Notes under the pieces: model-generated
What the model was told of the DNA's origin: nothing
Seen by the model: the letters and a program-made list of their open reading frames with translations, nothing else
The model's database searches: none
Position numbers and translations under genes: made by a program
Source of the DNA: UBA4923 sp964486135
GTDB lineage: Bacteria > Bacillota > Clostridia > Saccharofermentanales > DTU023
Length of the DNA: 64,000 nucleotides
Assembly (NCBI GenBank): GCA_964486135.1
Contig: CAZAKT010000002.1
Span: 22,085-86,084, forward strand
Direction of reading: 5' to 3'
Shown here: piece after piece, positions 1 to 8,354 of the stretch
How the letters are laid out: the number at the start of each line of letters is the position of its first letter
Numbering within the stretch: the stretch's first letter is position 1

Positions 1-1516
1 GGATCCGGGCCTTGGTGCCGACCACCAGCCTGTTCTGCTCCGCGTCGCGGATCCAGTTGTAGTTGTCCCGATCCTGGTAGCGGCGGTCGGGGTCGATGCA
101 GGAGAGGGCAGCCTGGTCGGTCAGCTTGAGATCCTGCTCCTTGCCTGACAGGCAAACCCAGCGGAAGGGGCCGTAGCCAAAATCGAAGAGGAGGGGGCCC
201 ATAATATCCTCAACATAAGAGGGCCAGATAAATCCGTCCCGGTCGTTCTCGCCGTTCTTTGAAATCTCCCTGACCCCTGAGTCGAAAATGGCCTTCATGA
301 AGGAGTTGCCGTAGTCGAAGAAATAGCTTCCCTCTTCCGTAAGCTTTCTTATGGCCTGGAAGTGAGCTTTGAGGGAGCGGTCAACCGCTTCCCTGAAGGC
401 GGCCGGATCCTGGGCCAGGAGCCGGGTTCTTTCCTCGAAGGACAGGCCCTGGGGGCAATAGCCTCCTGTGTAGGGCTCGTGGCAGGAGGTCTGGTCGGAC
501 AGGAGATCGATGGGGAAGGCCGTCTTAATCGCGTATTCCAGGAGGTCAACCACATTGCCGGAATAGGCGATGGCCAGGGCCTCTCTCCTGGCCAGGGCCT
601 CCTCTGCCTTTTCGAAGGCCTCGGGACAGGACTGGGCGACCAGATCGATCCAGCCCTGGTCCAACCGGGTCTGAATCCGGGAGGCATCCACCTCGGCCAC
701 GATGGAGACGCCGCCCGCGATCTTACAGGCCTTGCCCTGGGCGCCCGACATGCCGCCAAGTCCCGAACTGACAAAGAGGCGGCCGGCCAGATTGCCGTCA
801 GGGGCAATGCCCAGCCGCATGCGACCGGCATTGAGCAGGGTATTATAGGTCCCGTGGACGATACCCTGGGGGCCAATATACATCCAGCCCCCCGCAGTCA
901 TCTGTCCGTAGTTGGAAACTCCCATGGAAGCGGCCCGGTTGAAGTCGTCGGGGTTGTCATACTGGCCGATCATAAGGCCATTGGTCAGGATAACCCGGGG
1001 GGCGCTGATCTGGCTGTGGAAGAGGCCGACCGGGTGGCCGGAGAAGAGGACCAGGGTCTGCTCCCCGGTCAGGAGTTCAAGGTATTGCTTGATCAGACGG
1101 TATTGCATCCAGTTCTGGCAGACAGCGCCCGTCTCTCCATAGGTGATCAGTTCGTAGGGGTAGAGGGCCACCTCAAAGTCCAGATTGTTGTCGATCATAA
1201 CCTGGAAGGCCTTGCCCTCAACGCAGTTGCCCTTGTAGTCCTGGATCGGTCTGCCATAGATCCTGCCGGGCGGCCGGAAACGGTAGCCATATATTTTTCC
1301 GTGTTGGTCGAGTTCCTTCAGGAATTCAGGGGCCAGTTCCGCATGATAGGCTTCCGGGACATAGCGGAGCGCGTTTTTCAGGGCGGTGGCCCTCTCCTTG
1401 TGAGAGAGCTTTGCCTCGCGTTTGGGTGCCCGCCGGATACCCGCCTCAAAGGTGGGATAGGGCGGCAGCGGGCCCTGGAGTGTGGCCGTCAGATCCGGCC
1501 TTGCTTCGTCTTTCAT
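1..1516 (-). CDS. hutU: urocanate hydratase (urocanase), 5' part only
   Basis: Second enzyme of histidine degradation: hydrates urocanate to imidazolone propionate using tightly bound NAD+ in the cytoplasm. Read on the minus strand from ATG at 1516, preceded by an AAAGGAGGG ribosome site, 505 codons are visible and the frame runs off the left edge without a stop. Recognisable segments are GGWMYIGPQGIVHGTY and SSGLGGMSGAQGKA (nucleotide-binding core). The N-terminal extension and the NRLVVGTKARI stretch at the window edge match the long (about 670 residue) urocanase type rather than the about 555 residue proteobacterial type, so about a quarter of the gene is missing. Divergent from the ROK kinase. 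Other hut genes are presumably beyond the edge. Confidence 0.95.
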   Translation of the reverse strand, partial: MKDEARPDLTATLQGPLPPYPTFEAGIRRAPKREAKLSHKERATALKNALRYVPEAYHAELAPEFLKELDQHGKIYGYRFRPPGRIYGRPIQDYKGNCVEGKAFQVMIDNNLDFEVALYPYELITYGETGAVCQNWMQYRLIKQYLELLTGEQTLVLFSGHPVGLFHSQISAPRVILTNGLMIGQYDNPDDFNRAASMGVSNYGQMTAGGWMYIGPQGIVHGTYNTLLNAGRMRLGIAPDGNLAGRLFVSSGLGGMSGAQGKACKIAGGVSIVAEVDASRIQTRLDQGWIDLVAQSCPEAFEKAEEALARREALAIAYSGNVVDLLEYAIKTAFPIDLLSDQTSCHEPYTGGYCPQGLSFEERTRLLAQDPAAFREAVDRSLKAHFQAIRKLTEEGSYFFDYGNSFMKAIFDSGVREISKNGENDRDGFIWPSYVEDIMGPLLFDFGYGPFRWVCLSGKEQDLKLTDQAALSCIDPDRRYQDRDNYNWIRDAEQNRLVVGTKARI

Positions 1517-1550
1517 AAGGCCCTCCTTTCCTTTCACCATGGCTGTTTCA

Positions 1551-1579
1551 AGTATACTATCCTTTAAAGGATTGTTCAG
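1551..1579 (-). promoter_or_regulatory. candidate hutU promoter with 14-bp palindrome in the spacer
   Basis: On the minus strand CTGAAC (1574-1579) and TATACT (1551-1556) are separated by 17 nt, a good sigma-70-type arrangement placing the start of transcription near 1544, about 28 nt before the hutU start codon. The spacer contains the perfect palindrome ATCCTTTAAAGGAT (1559-1572), positioned where a repressor would block the promoter and also upstream of the divergent ROK gene. The promoter is inferred from motif match; the regulator is unknown. Confidence 0.45.
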
Positions 1580-1596
1580 CCGGGAGGTGGAGAGCC

Positions 1597-2565
1597 ATGG
1601 CTTGGTCAGTCGGAATTGATCTTGGCGGTACGAATATGGCGGCGGGCCTTGTCGACGATCGATACCGGATCATCGAAAGAGTGGAAGTAAAGACAAGGGC
1701 GCCACAGCCGGCCGCCTCCCTCGCCTCATCCATGGCGGACTGTATCCACTCGCTTCTGAAGCGGCAGGGTCTTGAAGGGCGGGACCTCTCTTCCATCGGG
1801 CTGGGCCTGCCCGGCGTCGTCGACCCCCAAAAGGGGATCCTGCTTTTTGCCCCCAATCTAGAGCTTGAGCAGGTCGACTTCCCCTCACTTTTGTCAGACT
1901 ATTTCCCGGAAACCCCGGTCTATGTCAGCAATGACGCCGACTGCGCTGTTTTTGGGGAATATCTGGCGGGTGAGGCAAAAACTTATGACAGTACCCTCTT
2001 CCTGACCCTGGGGACGGGGCTGGGTGGTGGCTTTATTTTCGACGGGAAGCTATACCGGGGGGCTACGGGATTGGGCATCGAGCCCGGCCACATGACCCTG
2101 GTGGCAGAGGGGGGGCTGCCATGCAGTTGTGGCCAGCTGGGTTGCTTTGAGGTCTATGTCACCTCGCGCGGTCTTCGGCGCCTGGTCCTGGAGGAGCTGG
2201 CCGACGGCCGGCCCTCCCCTTTAGGGGACTTGATTCAAACACCCTCCCCTGAATTTGACGCCAGGCTTTTCTTCGAGGCTGTCCGCCAGGAGGATCCGGC
2301 CGCCCTCCGCGCCCTGGATCGCTACACCAGCTATCTGGCCATGGGCATCAGGACCTTGGTCGTCCTTTACCGCCCCCATCTCATTCTCCTGGGCGGCGGG
2401 ATAAGCCAGGCTGGACCTCTCCTCCTGGACCCCCTCCGGATTGCCGTCAAGCGGACCAGCTTTGCCGGCGATAGCCTTCCCCCGCCCCCCATCCAGCTGA
2501 GCCGTCTGGGCAATGAAGCCGGCATTATCGGCGCCGCCCTCCTCTATCGGGAGGGCTGTGTCTGA
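1597..2565 (+). CDS. ROK-family sugar kinase (glucokinase-like)
   Basis: 322 residues, the normal length of bacterial ROK kinases that phosphorylate glucose or N-acetyl amino sugars with ATP in the cytoplasm. The N-terminal ATP phosphate-binding loop DLGGTNMAAGL is at residues 8-18. The ROK zinc and substrate signature is present: EPGHMTLV followed by the CSCGQLGCFE cysteine cluster, and ILLGGGIS lies near the C-terminus. ATG at 1597 has GGGAGGTGGAGAGCC just upstream. It lacks an N-terminal helix-turn-helix, so it is an enzyme, not a NagC/XylR-type repressor. It stands alone between divergent hutU and the xdhC operon; substrate specificity cannot be fixed from sequence. Confidence 0.9.
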   Translation: MAWSVGIDLGGTNMAAGLVDDRYRIIERVEVKTRAPQPAASLASSMADCIHSLLKRQGLEGRDLSSIGLGLPGVVDPQKGILLFAPNLELEQVDFPSLLSDYFPETPVYVSNDADCAVFGEYLAGEAKTYDSTLFLTLGTGLGGGFIFDGKLYRGATGLGIEPGHMTLVAEGGLPCSCGQLGCFEVYVTSRGLRRLVLEELADGRPSPLGDLIQTPSPEFDARLFFEAVRQEDPAALRALDRYTSYLAMGIRTLVVLYRPHLILLGGGISQAGPLLLDPLRIAVKRTSFAGDSLPPPPIQLSRLGNEAGIIGAALLYREGCV

Positions 2566-2580
2566 TTTGCAAGAGGTGAC

Positions 2581-2608
2581 TTGTATTTGAAAACAAATCG
2601 GTTATACT
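2581..2608 (+). promoter_or_regulatory. candidate promoter of the xdhC operon
   Basis: TTGTAT (2581-2586) and TATACT (2603-2608) are separated by 16 nt, 39 nt before the GTG start of xdhC. Both boxes are close to the housekeeping consensus. Assigned by motif and position only. Confidence 0.45.
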
Positions 2609-2647
2609 GATCCTGCCAGCTTCTTTTCGGAAAGTGGGGGGATTATT

Positions 2648-3742
2648 GTGGACCCGATTTTAGCCGCTCTTGAACAAGCTCTCGAAGAAAAACAGGATAC
2701 CGTTCTGGCGACTGTCATCGCCAGCTCAGGCGCGACACCCCGGGGAGAGGGGGCCAGGATGCTGGTGGGAAGTGAGGACCGACTGGCGGGAACAGTCGGC
2801 GGAGGGGCCGTTGAATTGCGGTCGATCCAAATCGCCCGGGAAGCCATCCGGGAGAGACGGTCCAACATCCATCACTTTATCCTGACCAAAAACCAGATAG
2901 AAGATATCGGTATGATCTGCGGTGGCAACGCCACTGTCCACTATCTCTTCCTGGAAGCTGGGGATGAGGAGCTCCTGCGGACCGTCAAGGCCGCCCGGGA
3001 GGCCATCTCCAGGCGTCAGCCCAGCTGGCTCCTGACGGATATAAGCCAGGAGAATCAGCTGGGCCTGGCCCTTTTCACAGCCCCTGAGGGGGCCAACCCG
3101 GCCGCTCCTGATTTTGATAGGGAGGGCTGGCTTTTCACCGGCTTCCCCCCCGATCATAAATGCACCAAGGCCCTCCTGGAGGAGCCTGGACTCCTCTGCC
3201 AGCGTGGACGGACCATCGAAAGTTGCGGCCATAGCTTTTTTGTGGAGGAATTGGTGGTGCCGGGCCTGGTCTATCTTTTTGGCGGCGGTCACGTGGGCCA
3301 GGCCCTGACCCCTGTCCTGGCCCGGGCCCATTTCGCCGTCCTTGTCCTGGATGACCGGCCTGAGTTCACGGATCCCTGTCTCTTCCCCGGCGCCTATGAT
3401 GTCCGGCTCTGTGACCTTGACCAGATTGATCGCTCTGTCTCCATCGGTCCCGAGGATTATGTCTGTGTCATGACGCGGGGCCACAGCAAGGACCTGGAGG
3501 TGACTGACCAGGTCCTGAAGACACCCGCCCGTTATATCGGGGTGATAGGCAGCCGTCACAAACTGGCCACCGTAGACAGACTCCTGACAGAGCGTGGCCA
3601 GAGCAAGGCGCAGCTCGAGCGCATAGTTTCCCCCATCGGCCTTGACATAGGGGGGGAGACACCGGAGGAAATCGCGATCAGTATCGCGGCCCAGATGATC
3701 GCGGTGCGATCGGGAAAACTCCAGGCCAGAAGAAAGCTCTAG
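2648..3742 (+). CDS. xdhC: XdhC/CoxI-family molybdoenzyme maturation protein
   Basis: 364 residues with the two-domain XdhC layout: an N-terminal XdhC_CoxI domain (ATVIASSGATPRGEGARML near residues 22-40, then GTVGGGAVE) and a C-terminal Rossmann-like XdhC_C domain beginning at VYLFGGGHVGQAL (about 207-219). Family members bind molybdenum cofactor, help its sulfuration and insert it into xanthine dehydrogenase-type hydroxylases. Starts at GTG 2648 after a run of G residues acting as ribosome site. No hydroxylase subunit gene is in this window, so the client enzyme must be elsewhere. It is followed after 10 nt by the NTPase–permease fusion and is probably co-transcribed with it, linking that transporter to molybdenum or a related oxyanion. 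Confidence 0.9.
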   Translation: MDPILAALEQALEEKQDTVLATVIASSGATPRGEGARMLVGSEDRLAGTVGGGAVELRSIQIAREAIRERRSNIHHFILTKNQIEDIGMICGGNATVHYLFLEAGDEELLRTVKAAREAISRRQPSWLLTDISQENQLGLALFTAPEGANPAAPDFDREGWLFTGFPPDHKCTKALLEEPGLLCQRGRTIESCGHSFFVEELVVPGLVYLFGGGHVGQALTPVLARAHFAVLVLDDRPEFTDPCLFPGAYDVRLCDLDQIDRSVSIGPEDYVCVMTRGHSKDLEVTDQVLKTPARYIGVIGSRHKLATVDRLLTERGQSKAQLERIVSPIGLDIGGETPEEIAISIAAQMIAVRSGKLQARRKL

Positions 3743-3752
3743 ACAAGCGGTC

Positions 3753-5546
3753 ATGGAAGCTTTTTCTGAAAGACTGTCATTCGCCTATCCGGCCGATGAG
3801 CGCCAGCTCCTTGCCTTTGTCAGGTCAAGCTTGGAAGGTCCGGAAAGGCGGCCCCTCCTTCTGACGGGGGCCATAGGTTCGGGAAAATCTACCTTTGTCC
3901 AGCACCTGATTGATGACCTGGGGGCCGTACCGGCCGGCTATATGACCATCCGCCATATCGATGCCGATGAGAGACGCCAGTGTTTCACACATGTGCCCGC
4001 CGGCAATCAGCGGGGGACCGGCTTCCTGACGGTCAGACACCATGAGGGCGACAGCTTCCCTGAGGGAAGCTGTTTTCTTATGGCGGACGGTCAAGGCCGC
4101 CATTTCGACCTGGACCGCTTCGACCGGTCGGTATCCCCCCTGATCGACCGGCCGGGGACCCTGCTGGTCCTGGATGAGCTGGGGGGCGACGAGCTCCTGC
4201 TGGACAACTTCTACCGGAAAATCCTCGATTTGCTGGGAGATAGGTCAAGATCAATCATCGTGGTATGGAAGAACGATGTCTCCTTTGAAAGGTCGGTCGG
4301 CCGTTCATCCCTGGCAGAAGAGGAAAAGGACTTGATCAGGGAACGCCGGCAATCCATCGTGTCGCATCCCGGCCTGGTCCAGGTCGAACTCTTGAACGGA
4401 GGCCAATCCCTGGCGCACGAGAGGCGGACCCGGTGGGGGAGCGCCGCCGCTCCGGCTCCCCTCCCGGTCCAGGGAGTTTCGGCCTCTGCACAGGAAGAAA
4501 GGGGTCTGGCCCCGCAAAAGGCTGAAGGCCGGCCCAGGCGCATGTCGCTCCGCTTCGCCATCCTCTTTATCCTGCTCCTGGCAATCATCACGGTCTCCTT
4601 CGCGGTCGGTTGGTATGGCATCAGTCCCGCGACCATCCTTCGATTTTTCTGGAGCCAGCTCTTCCGGACGGGTGAAAGCTTCGCGACCGAAATCCATACC
4701 GTCCTGATCAATGTCCGCCTGCCCCGCATCGTCCTTGGCCTCCTGGTCGGGGCCGGGCTTTCCGTCGCGGGACACAGCTTCCAGGGTGTATTCCAAAACC
4801 CCATGGCCTCTCCCGATGTCCTGGGAGCCTCATCGGGCGCTGGATTTGGCGCCGCCCTGGCCATCCTCTGGGGGCTTCCCTCCACGGGAATAACCTTGTT
4901 TTCCTTCTTCTTCGGCCTGCTCTCCATCGTCCTGGTCCTCTTTCTGACCTCCCTGGTCAGGGCGCAAAGGGTCCTGGCCCTGATTTTGACAGGGATCGTG
5001 GTCGGCTCACTCTTCTCAGCCGGTCTTTCATTCATCAAGCTGGTGGCGGACCCCCATGACCAACTGCCCGCCATCACCTACTGGCTCATGGGCTCCCTTA
5101 ATTCATCCCAGGTGAAACAACTCTCCTTTGCCGGACCCCTGATCCTGGGTGGCCTCCTGCTCATTCTTCTCCTTCGCTGGCAACTCAATGTCCTTATGGC
5201 CGGTGAGGAGGCTGCCCAGGCCATGGGGGTAAGGACTCGGCTTCTTCGGATCATCCTGATCCTGGCGGCCACCCTGGTGACGGCAACCGCCGTCTCTGTC
5301 AGCGGGGTGATCGGCTGGGTAGGCCTGGTCGTCCCCCACATCGCCCGTATGATCACAGGGGCCGACAACCGCTATTCCCTGCCGGCCTCCGCCCTCATCG
5401 GTGCCGGCTTTTTGATCTTTGTCGATGATATCGCCCGGCGGGCGACGACGAGCGGGATCCCGCTCGGTATCCTGACCGCTTTTATCGGCGCGCCCTTTTT
5501 CATCTACCTGATCCTCCACCAGGGACGGAAGGAAGGGGCCATCTGA
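3753..5546 (+). CDS. fusion of THEP1-like P-loop NTPase with FecCD-type ABC permease
   Basis: One uninterrupted 597-residue frame with two unrelated parts. Residues 1 to about 220 form a P-loop nucleotidase resembling the THEP1/NTPase_1 family: Walker A GAIGSGKST (39-47), then VLDELGGDELLLDNFYRKI with the acidic D141-E142 pair, matching the family's 'DEIG.mEL...F' motif. An Ala/Pro/Arg-rich linker (about 225-262) leads into a complete FecCD permease (264-597) with about ten membrane segments, including RLPRIVLGLLVGAGLSVAG, NPMASPDVLGASSGAGFGA and GLVVPHIAR. An in-frame ATG at 4542 could yield permease alone but lacks a good ribosome site. Its stop overlaps the start of the ATPase gene by 1 nt. 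By context the cargo is likely molybdate or tungstate; iron or cobalamin cannot be excluded. I know no described precedent for this fusion. Confidence 0.85.
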   Translation: MEAFSERLSFAYPADERQLLAFVRSSLEGPERRPLLLTGAIGSGKSTFVQHLIDDLGAVPAGYMTIRHIDADERRQCFTHVPAGNQRGTGFLTVRHHEGDSFPEGSCFLMADGQGRHFDLDRFDRSVSPLIDRPGTLLVLDELGGDELLLDNFYRKILDLLGDRSRSIIVVWKNDVSFERSVGRSSLAEEEKDLIRERRQSIVSHPGLVQVELLNGGQSLAHERRTRWGSAAAPAPLPVQGVSASAQEERGLAPQKAEGRPRRMSLRFAILFILLLAIITVSFAVGWYGISPATILRFFWSQLFRTGESFATEIHTVLINVRLPRIVLGLLVGAGLSVAGHSFQGVFQNPMASPDVLGASSGAGFGAALAILWGLPSTGITLFSFFFGLLSIVLVLFLTSLVRAQRVLALILTGIVVGSLFSAGLSFIKLVADPHDQLPAITYWLMGSLNSSQVKQLSFAGPLILGGLLLILLLRWQLNVLMAGEEAAQAMGVRTRLLRIILILAATLVTATAVSVSGVIGWVGLVVPHIARMITGADNRYSLPASALIGAGFLIFVDDIARRATTSGIPLGILTAFIGAPFFIYLILHQGRKEGAI

Positions 5547-6364
5547 TGGACAGGCGACCGGTAATGACGAAGGGAATCGAGGTGGAGGGCCTTTCCTTCC
5601 GCTACAGGGCCGAGCCCGTCCTGACCGATCTGTCCTTCCAGGCTGGGGGCGGTCGGGCCATCGGGGTGCTGGGCGCCAACGGGGCCGGCAAGTCGACCCT
5701 CTTCAAACTGATCCTGGGCATCCTCCCCCTCCAGGAGGGGGGGATCCGGGTCAACGGTAATCCCCTTACCGAACTTTCAGTCAAGAAAAGGGCCCTGGAA
5801 ATGGCCTATATCCCACAGACGGAAACCGGCAGTTTCTCTTTTTCCGTCGAGGAGGTTGTCCTAATGGGAACGACAGCCAGCTTCGGTATGTTCTCGCAAC
5901 CGGGAAGAAAAGAGAGGGAGAGGGTGGAAAAGGCCTTGGCCCTGATGAAGATCGAGTCTTTCAGGGACAGGCGCTATGACCAGCTTTCCGGCGGCGAGCA
6001 GCAGCTGGTCCTGATAGCCCGGGCAGTCGCCCAGGACGCCCCCATCCTGATCATGGATGAGCCCTGTGGCAGCCTGGACTACGGCAATCAGATCCGGGTC
6101 CTGGAGCAGATCCGCAGCCTGGCCGACCAGGGCTACCTGGTCCTCTTCTCGACCCATAACCCCCAACAGGTCTTCCTCTACGCGGACGACGTGCTTCTTA
6201 TCAGCGGCCACACGGCCTACGCCTACGGCCCGCCCCACGAAGTTCTTTCCGAGTCCCTGCTCACCCATGTCTATGGTATCCCCATCCGATTGGAGGAAAG
6301 TGCCCGGACAGGTGATGTCACTGTCCTGCCCGATTTCATTAAAATCCGGCAAAATCGTAAATAG
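5546..6364 (+). CDS. FecE-type ABC transporter ATP-binding protein
   Basis: 272-residue cytoplasmic ATPase that powers the preceding FecCD permease. Walker A GANGAGKST, Q-loop YIPQTE, signature LSGGEQQ, Walker B ILIMDEP and the switch histidine STHNP are all intact. The start codon ATG at 5546 overlaps the last base of the permease gene, indicating translational coupling. The order permease–ATPase–binding protein is typical of iron-siderophore/cobalamin/molybdate (FecBCDE- or MolABC-type) importers. Substrate specificity lies in the next gene. Confidence 0.93.
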   Translation: MDRRPVMTKGIEVEGLSFRYRAEPVLTDLSFQAGGGRAIGVLGANGAGKSTLFKLILGILPLQEGGIRVNGNPLTELSVKKRALEMAYIPQTETGSFSFSVEEVVLMGTTASFGMFSQPGRKERERVEKALALMKIESFRDRRYDQLSGGEQQLVLIARAVAQDAPILIMDEPCGSLDYGNQIRVLEQIRSLADQGYLVLFSTHNPQQVFLYADDVLLISGHTAYAYGPPHEVLSESLLTHVYGIPIRLEESARTGDVTVLPDFIKIRQNRK

Positions 6365-6373
6365 GAGAAATTT

Positions 6374-7486
6374 ATGAAAGCCAAATCGAAGAAAGCAATC
6401 ACCCTCATCCTGTCGCTGATCCTCCTCCTGACAGCCCTCACAGCCTGTAGTCCTGAGACACCCGCTCCTCAGCCGGGAGAGACGGGGGAACCCACCGAGT
6501 CAGAAGAGGAGACGAGCGCAATTTTCCAGGATTCGGTCGGCCGGGAGGTCGAACTCCCCCTGCCCCTGACCCGGATAGCGCCCTCAGGCACCCTGGCGGA
6601 CATTGTCCTTTACACGGCCTGTCCCGATCTCCTCTGTGGGATTTCCATCCCCTTCACGGAGACTCAACTTAAGCTGATCGACCCGAAATATGACGAATTA
6701 CCCGTTATGGGCAAGTTCTACGGCAAGGGCCCGGACTTCAACCTGGAGACAGTACTTGCGGCCCAAACACAGGTGATCGTGGATATCGGGGAGCCCAAGG
6801 ACTCGATTGAGGATGATCTGGATGAGCTCATGGACCAGATCAAGGTCCCCACCGTCTTCATCGAGGCCCTTTTTGATGATATGCCGGGGACCTACCGGAC
6901 CATCGGCCGCCTGATCGGGGATCAGTCGCGTACGGATCTGCTTGCCGAATACTGTGAGGAGACCCTGGCCCTGGTCCGCAAGGCCGGTGAGGAAATCCCG
7001 GAGGAGGATAGGGTCCGTGTCTACTGGGCCATGGGCGAGCTGGGGCTCAATACCAACGCGGTTGGATCCTTCCACAGTGAACTGCTCGACTACATCCCCG
7101 TCGTCAATGTCGCGGAAGTTGAAGTCGCCAACCGGGGAGGGGGGAGCGAGGTATCCATGGAGCAGATCATCCTTTGGGATCCCGACTACATCCTCATTGA
7201 TACCCTGGCCCTGGCCGGGGAGATTCTGGATGACCCCGCCTGGCAGTCATTGCCGGCCATAAAAGAGGGGCGCTATCAGGTGGTTCCCACCCAGCCCTAT
7301 GGTTTTCTGGCCAACCCGCCCTCGATCAACCGTTATCTGGGGATGCGCTGGCTGGGGACTTTGCTCTATCCGGAGATCTACACGGCTGAAACAGAGGACG
7401 AGGTCAGGGACTTCTTCTCACTTTTCTACAGGATTGAACTGGATGACAGCCAGCTTGAGGCCATCCTCGACGGCACATTCAATTAA
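6374..7486 (+). CDS. FecB/BtuF-type substrate-binding lipoprotein
   Basis: 370 residues. Signal peptide with basic start MKAKSKK, hydrophobic core and lipobox LTAC with lipidated Cys25, followed by a Pro/Glu-rich tether (26-50). The rest is a class III periplasmic-type binding fold (DSVGREVELP, then QVIVDIGEP and IILWDPDYILID), anchored outside the membrane to deliver substrate to the permease. The late segment PYGFLANPPSINRYLG resembles binding proteins I associate with molybdate/tungstate (MolA-like) rather than classic siderophore systems, but this is weak evidence. Starts 9 nt after the ATPase and ends the operon, which is closed by a strong hairpin. Confidence 0.9.
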   Translation: MKAKSKKAITLILSLILLLTALTACSPETPAPQPGETGEPTESEEETSAIFQDSVGREVELPLPLTRIAPSGTLADIVLYTACPDLLCGISIPFTETQLKLIDPKYDELPVMGKFYGKGPDFNLETVLAAQTQVIVDIGEPKDSIEDDLDELMDQIKVPTVFIEALFDDMPGTYRTIGRLIGDQSRTDLLAEYCEETLALVRKAGEEIPEEDRVRVYWAMGELGLNTNAVGSFHSELLDYIPVVNVAEVEVANRGGGSEVSMEQIILWDPDYILIDTLALAGEILDDPAWQSLPAIKEGRYQVVPTQPYGFLANPPSINRYLGMRWLGTLLYPEIYTAETEDEVRDFFSLFYRIELDDSQLEAILDGTFN

Positions 7487-7520
7487 TCAGGGGGGAACTC
7501 CTGCCCTTGTTTCCCTTCCT

Positions 7521-7547
7521 GAAGCCGCCGGCCCAGCCGGCGGCTTC
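7521..7547 (+). terminator. hairpin after the xdhC–transporter operon
   Basis: Perfect 12-bp stem GAAGCCGCCGGC (7521-7532) pairing with 7536-7547, 3-nt loop CCA. It is followed by C-rich rather than T-rich sequence, so it may act as a weak intrinsic terminator or as a 3' mRNA-stabilising structure. Confidence 0.5.
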
Positions 7548-7610
7548 CCCCTGTGCCCATCCCTGTGTTAGGCTGACGCCATAGGAATAAGCCAGGAGGG
7601 AGGTGGCCCT

Positions 7611-8354
7611 ATGATCCGGATCGGTTTGACCTGTTCCTTTCTTGAACCGCAGGGAGAACAGGGCAAGGGGAGCTTCCAGAACCGTCTCAACCAGGCCTAC
7701 GTCGACGCTGTGCTGCGGGCGGGGGCCGCGCCCTTCCTTATCCCCTTCAGTGGAGATCCGGCCGCGACCGATTGTCTCCTTGAAGTATGCTCAGGCTTGA
7801 TCCTGACGGGGGGCGGGGATATCCATCCCCGGCATTACGGTGAGAGCTCTGAAAAAGGTCTGGGAGAAGTTTCGGAGGGCCGGGATCACTTCGAACTCAG
7901 TCTCTTCGAGAAGGCCATAAGCCGGAGGATCCCTGTTTTTGGCATCTGCCGTGGCCTCCAGCTGATCAATGTCGCCTGGGGCGGGACCCTCTATCAGGAC
8001 CTGGAAGGGCAGGGGGCCTTTGAACTGCAACATATGCAGGAGGAGGACCGGGAGGAGCCAACGCATAGGGTTCTCATCCAGGAAGGATCCTTCTTGCACA
8101 GGGCGCTGGGCGACCAGGCCTATGTCAATTCCCTGCATCATCAAGCCATCAAGGACTTGGCCCCCCGGCTGAAAGTCACTGCCAGAAGCCCCGATGGCCT
8201 GATTGAAGGGGTTGAATCCCTGGAAGGTGAAAAGCCCCTCGTTTTCGCGGTCCAGTGGCATCCAGAGGAACTGGCAAAAAAAATGGCCAATATGGCCACC
8301 TTGTTTTCTCTTTTTGCAGATCTTTGTAAAGAAGGGGCTGGCGGGACCGACTAG
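7611..8354 (+). CDS. class I glutamine amidotransferase-like hydrolase (peptidase C26, PuuD-like)
   Basis: 247 residues, the size of the gamma-glutamyl-gamma-aminobutyrate hydrolase family, which cleaves gamma-glutamyl amides. LILTGGGDIHP marks the oxyanion region, the nucleophile elbow is GICRGLQ (Cys113), and WHPEE carries the catalytic His and Glu. Starts at ATG 7611 after GGAGGGAGGTGGCCCT. It is a single-gene unit whose last bases overlap the convergent zinc-ribbon gene by 4 nt. The true substrate (gamma-glutamyl putrescine derivative, folate polyglutamate or another amide) cannot be told from sequence. Confidence 0.88.
   Translation: MIRIGLTCSFLEPQGEQGKGSFQNRLNQAYVDAVLRAGAAPFLIPFSGDPAATDCLLEVCSGLILTGGGDIHPRHYGESSEKGLGEVSEGRDHFELSLFEKAISRRIPVFGICRGLQLINVAWGGTLYQDLEGQGAFELQHMQEEDREEPTHRVLIQEGSFLHRALGDQAYVNSLHHQAIKDLAPRLKVTARSPDGLIEGVESLEGEKPLVFAVQWHPEELAKKMANMATLFSLFADLCKEGAGGTD

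Noticed and set aside
362..1567. Long plus-strand frame opposite hutU (about 400 codons)
   Set aside because: It is antisense to an unmistakable urocanase, matches no family, and results from the high GC third codon positions, which suppress stops on the opposite strand. Many similar antisense frames (e.g. 2726-3754, 10619-11776, 48724-49644) were dropped for the same reason.
4542..5546. Permease read as a separate gene starting at the internal ATG 4542
   Set aside because: No convincing ribosome site precedes it and the upstream NTPase domain is in the same uninterrupted frame; kept as a fusion with internal initiation noted as possible.
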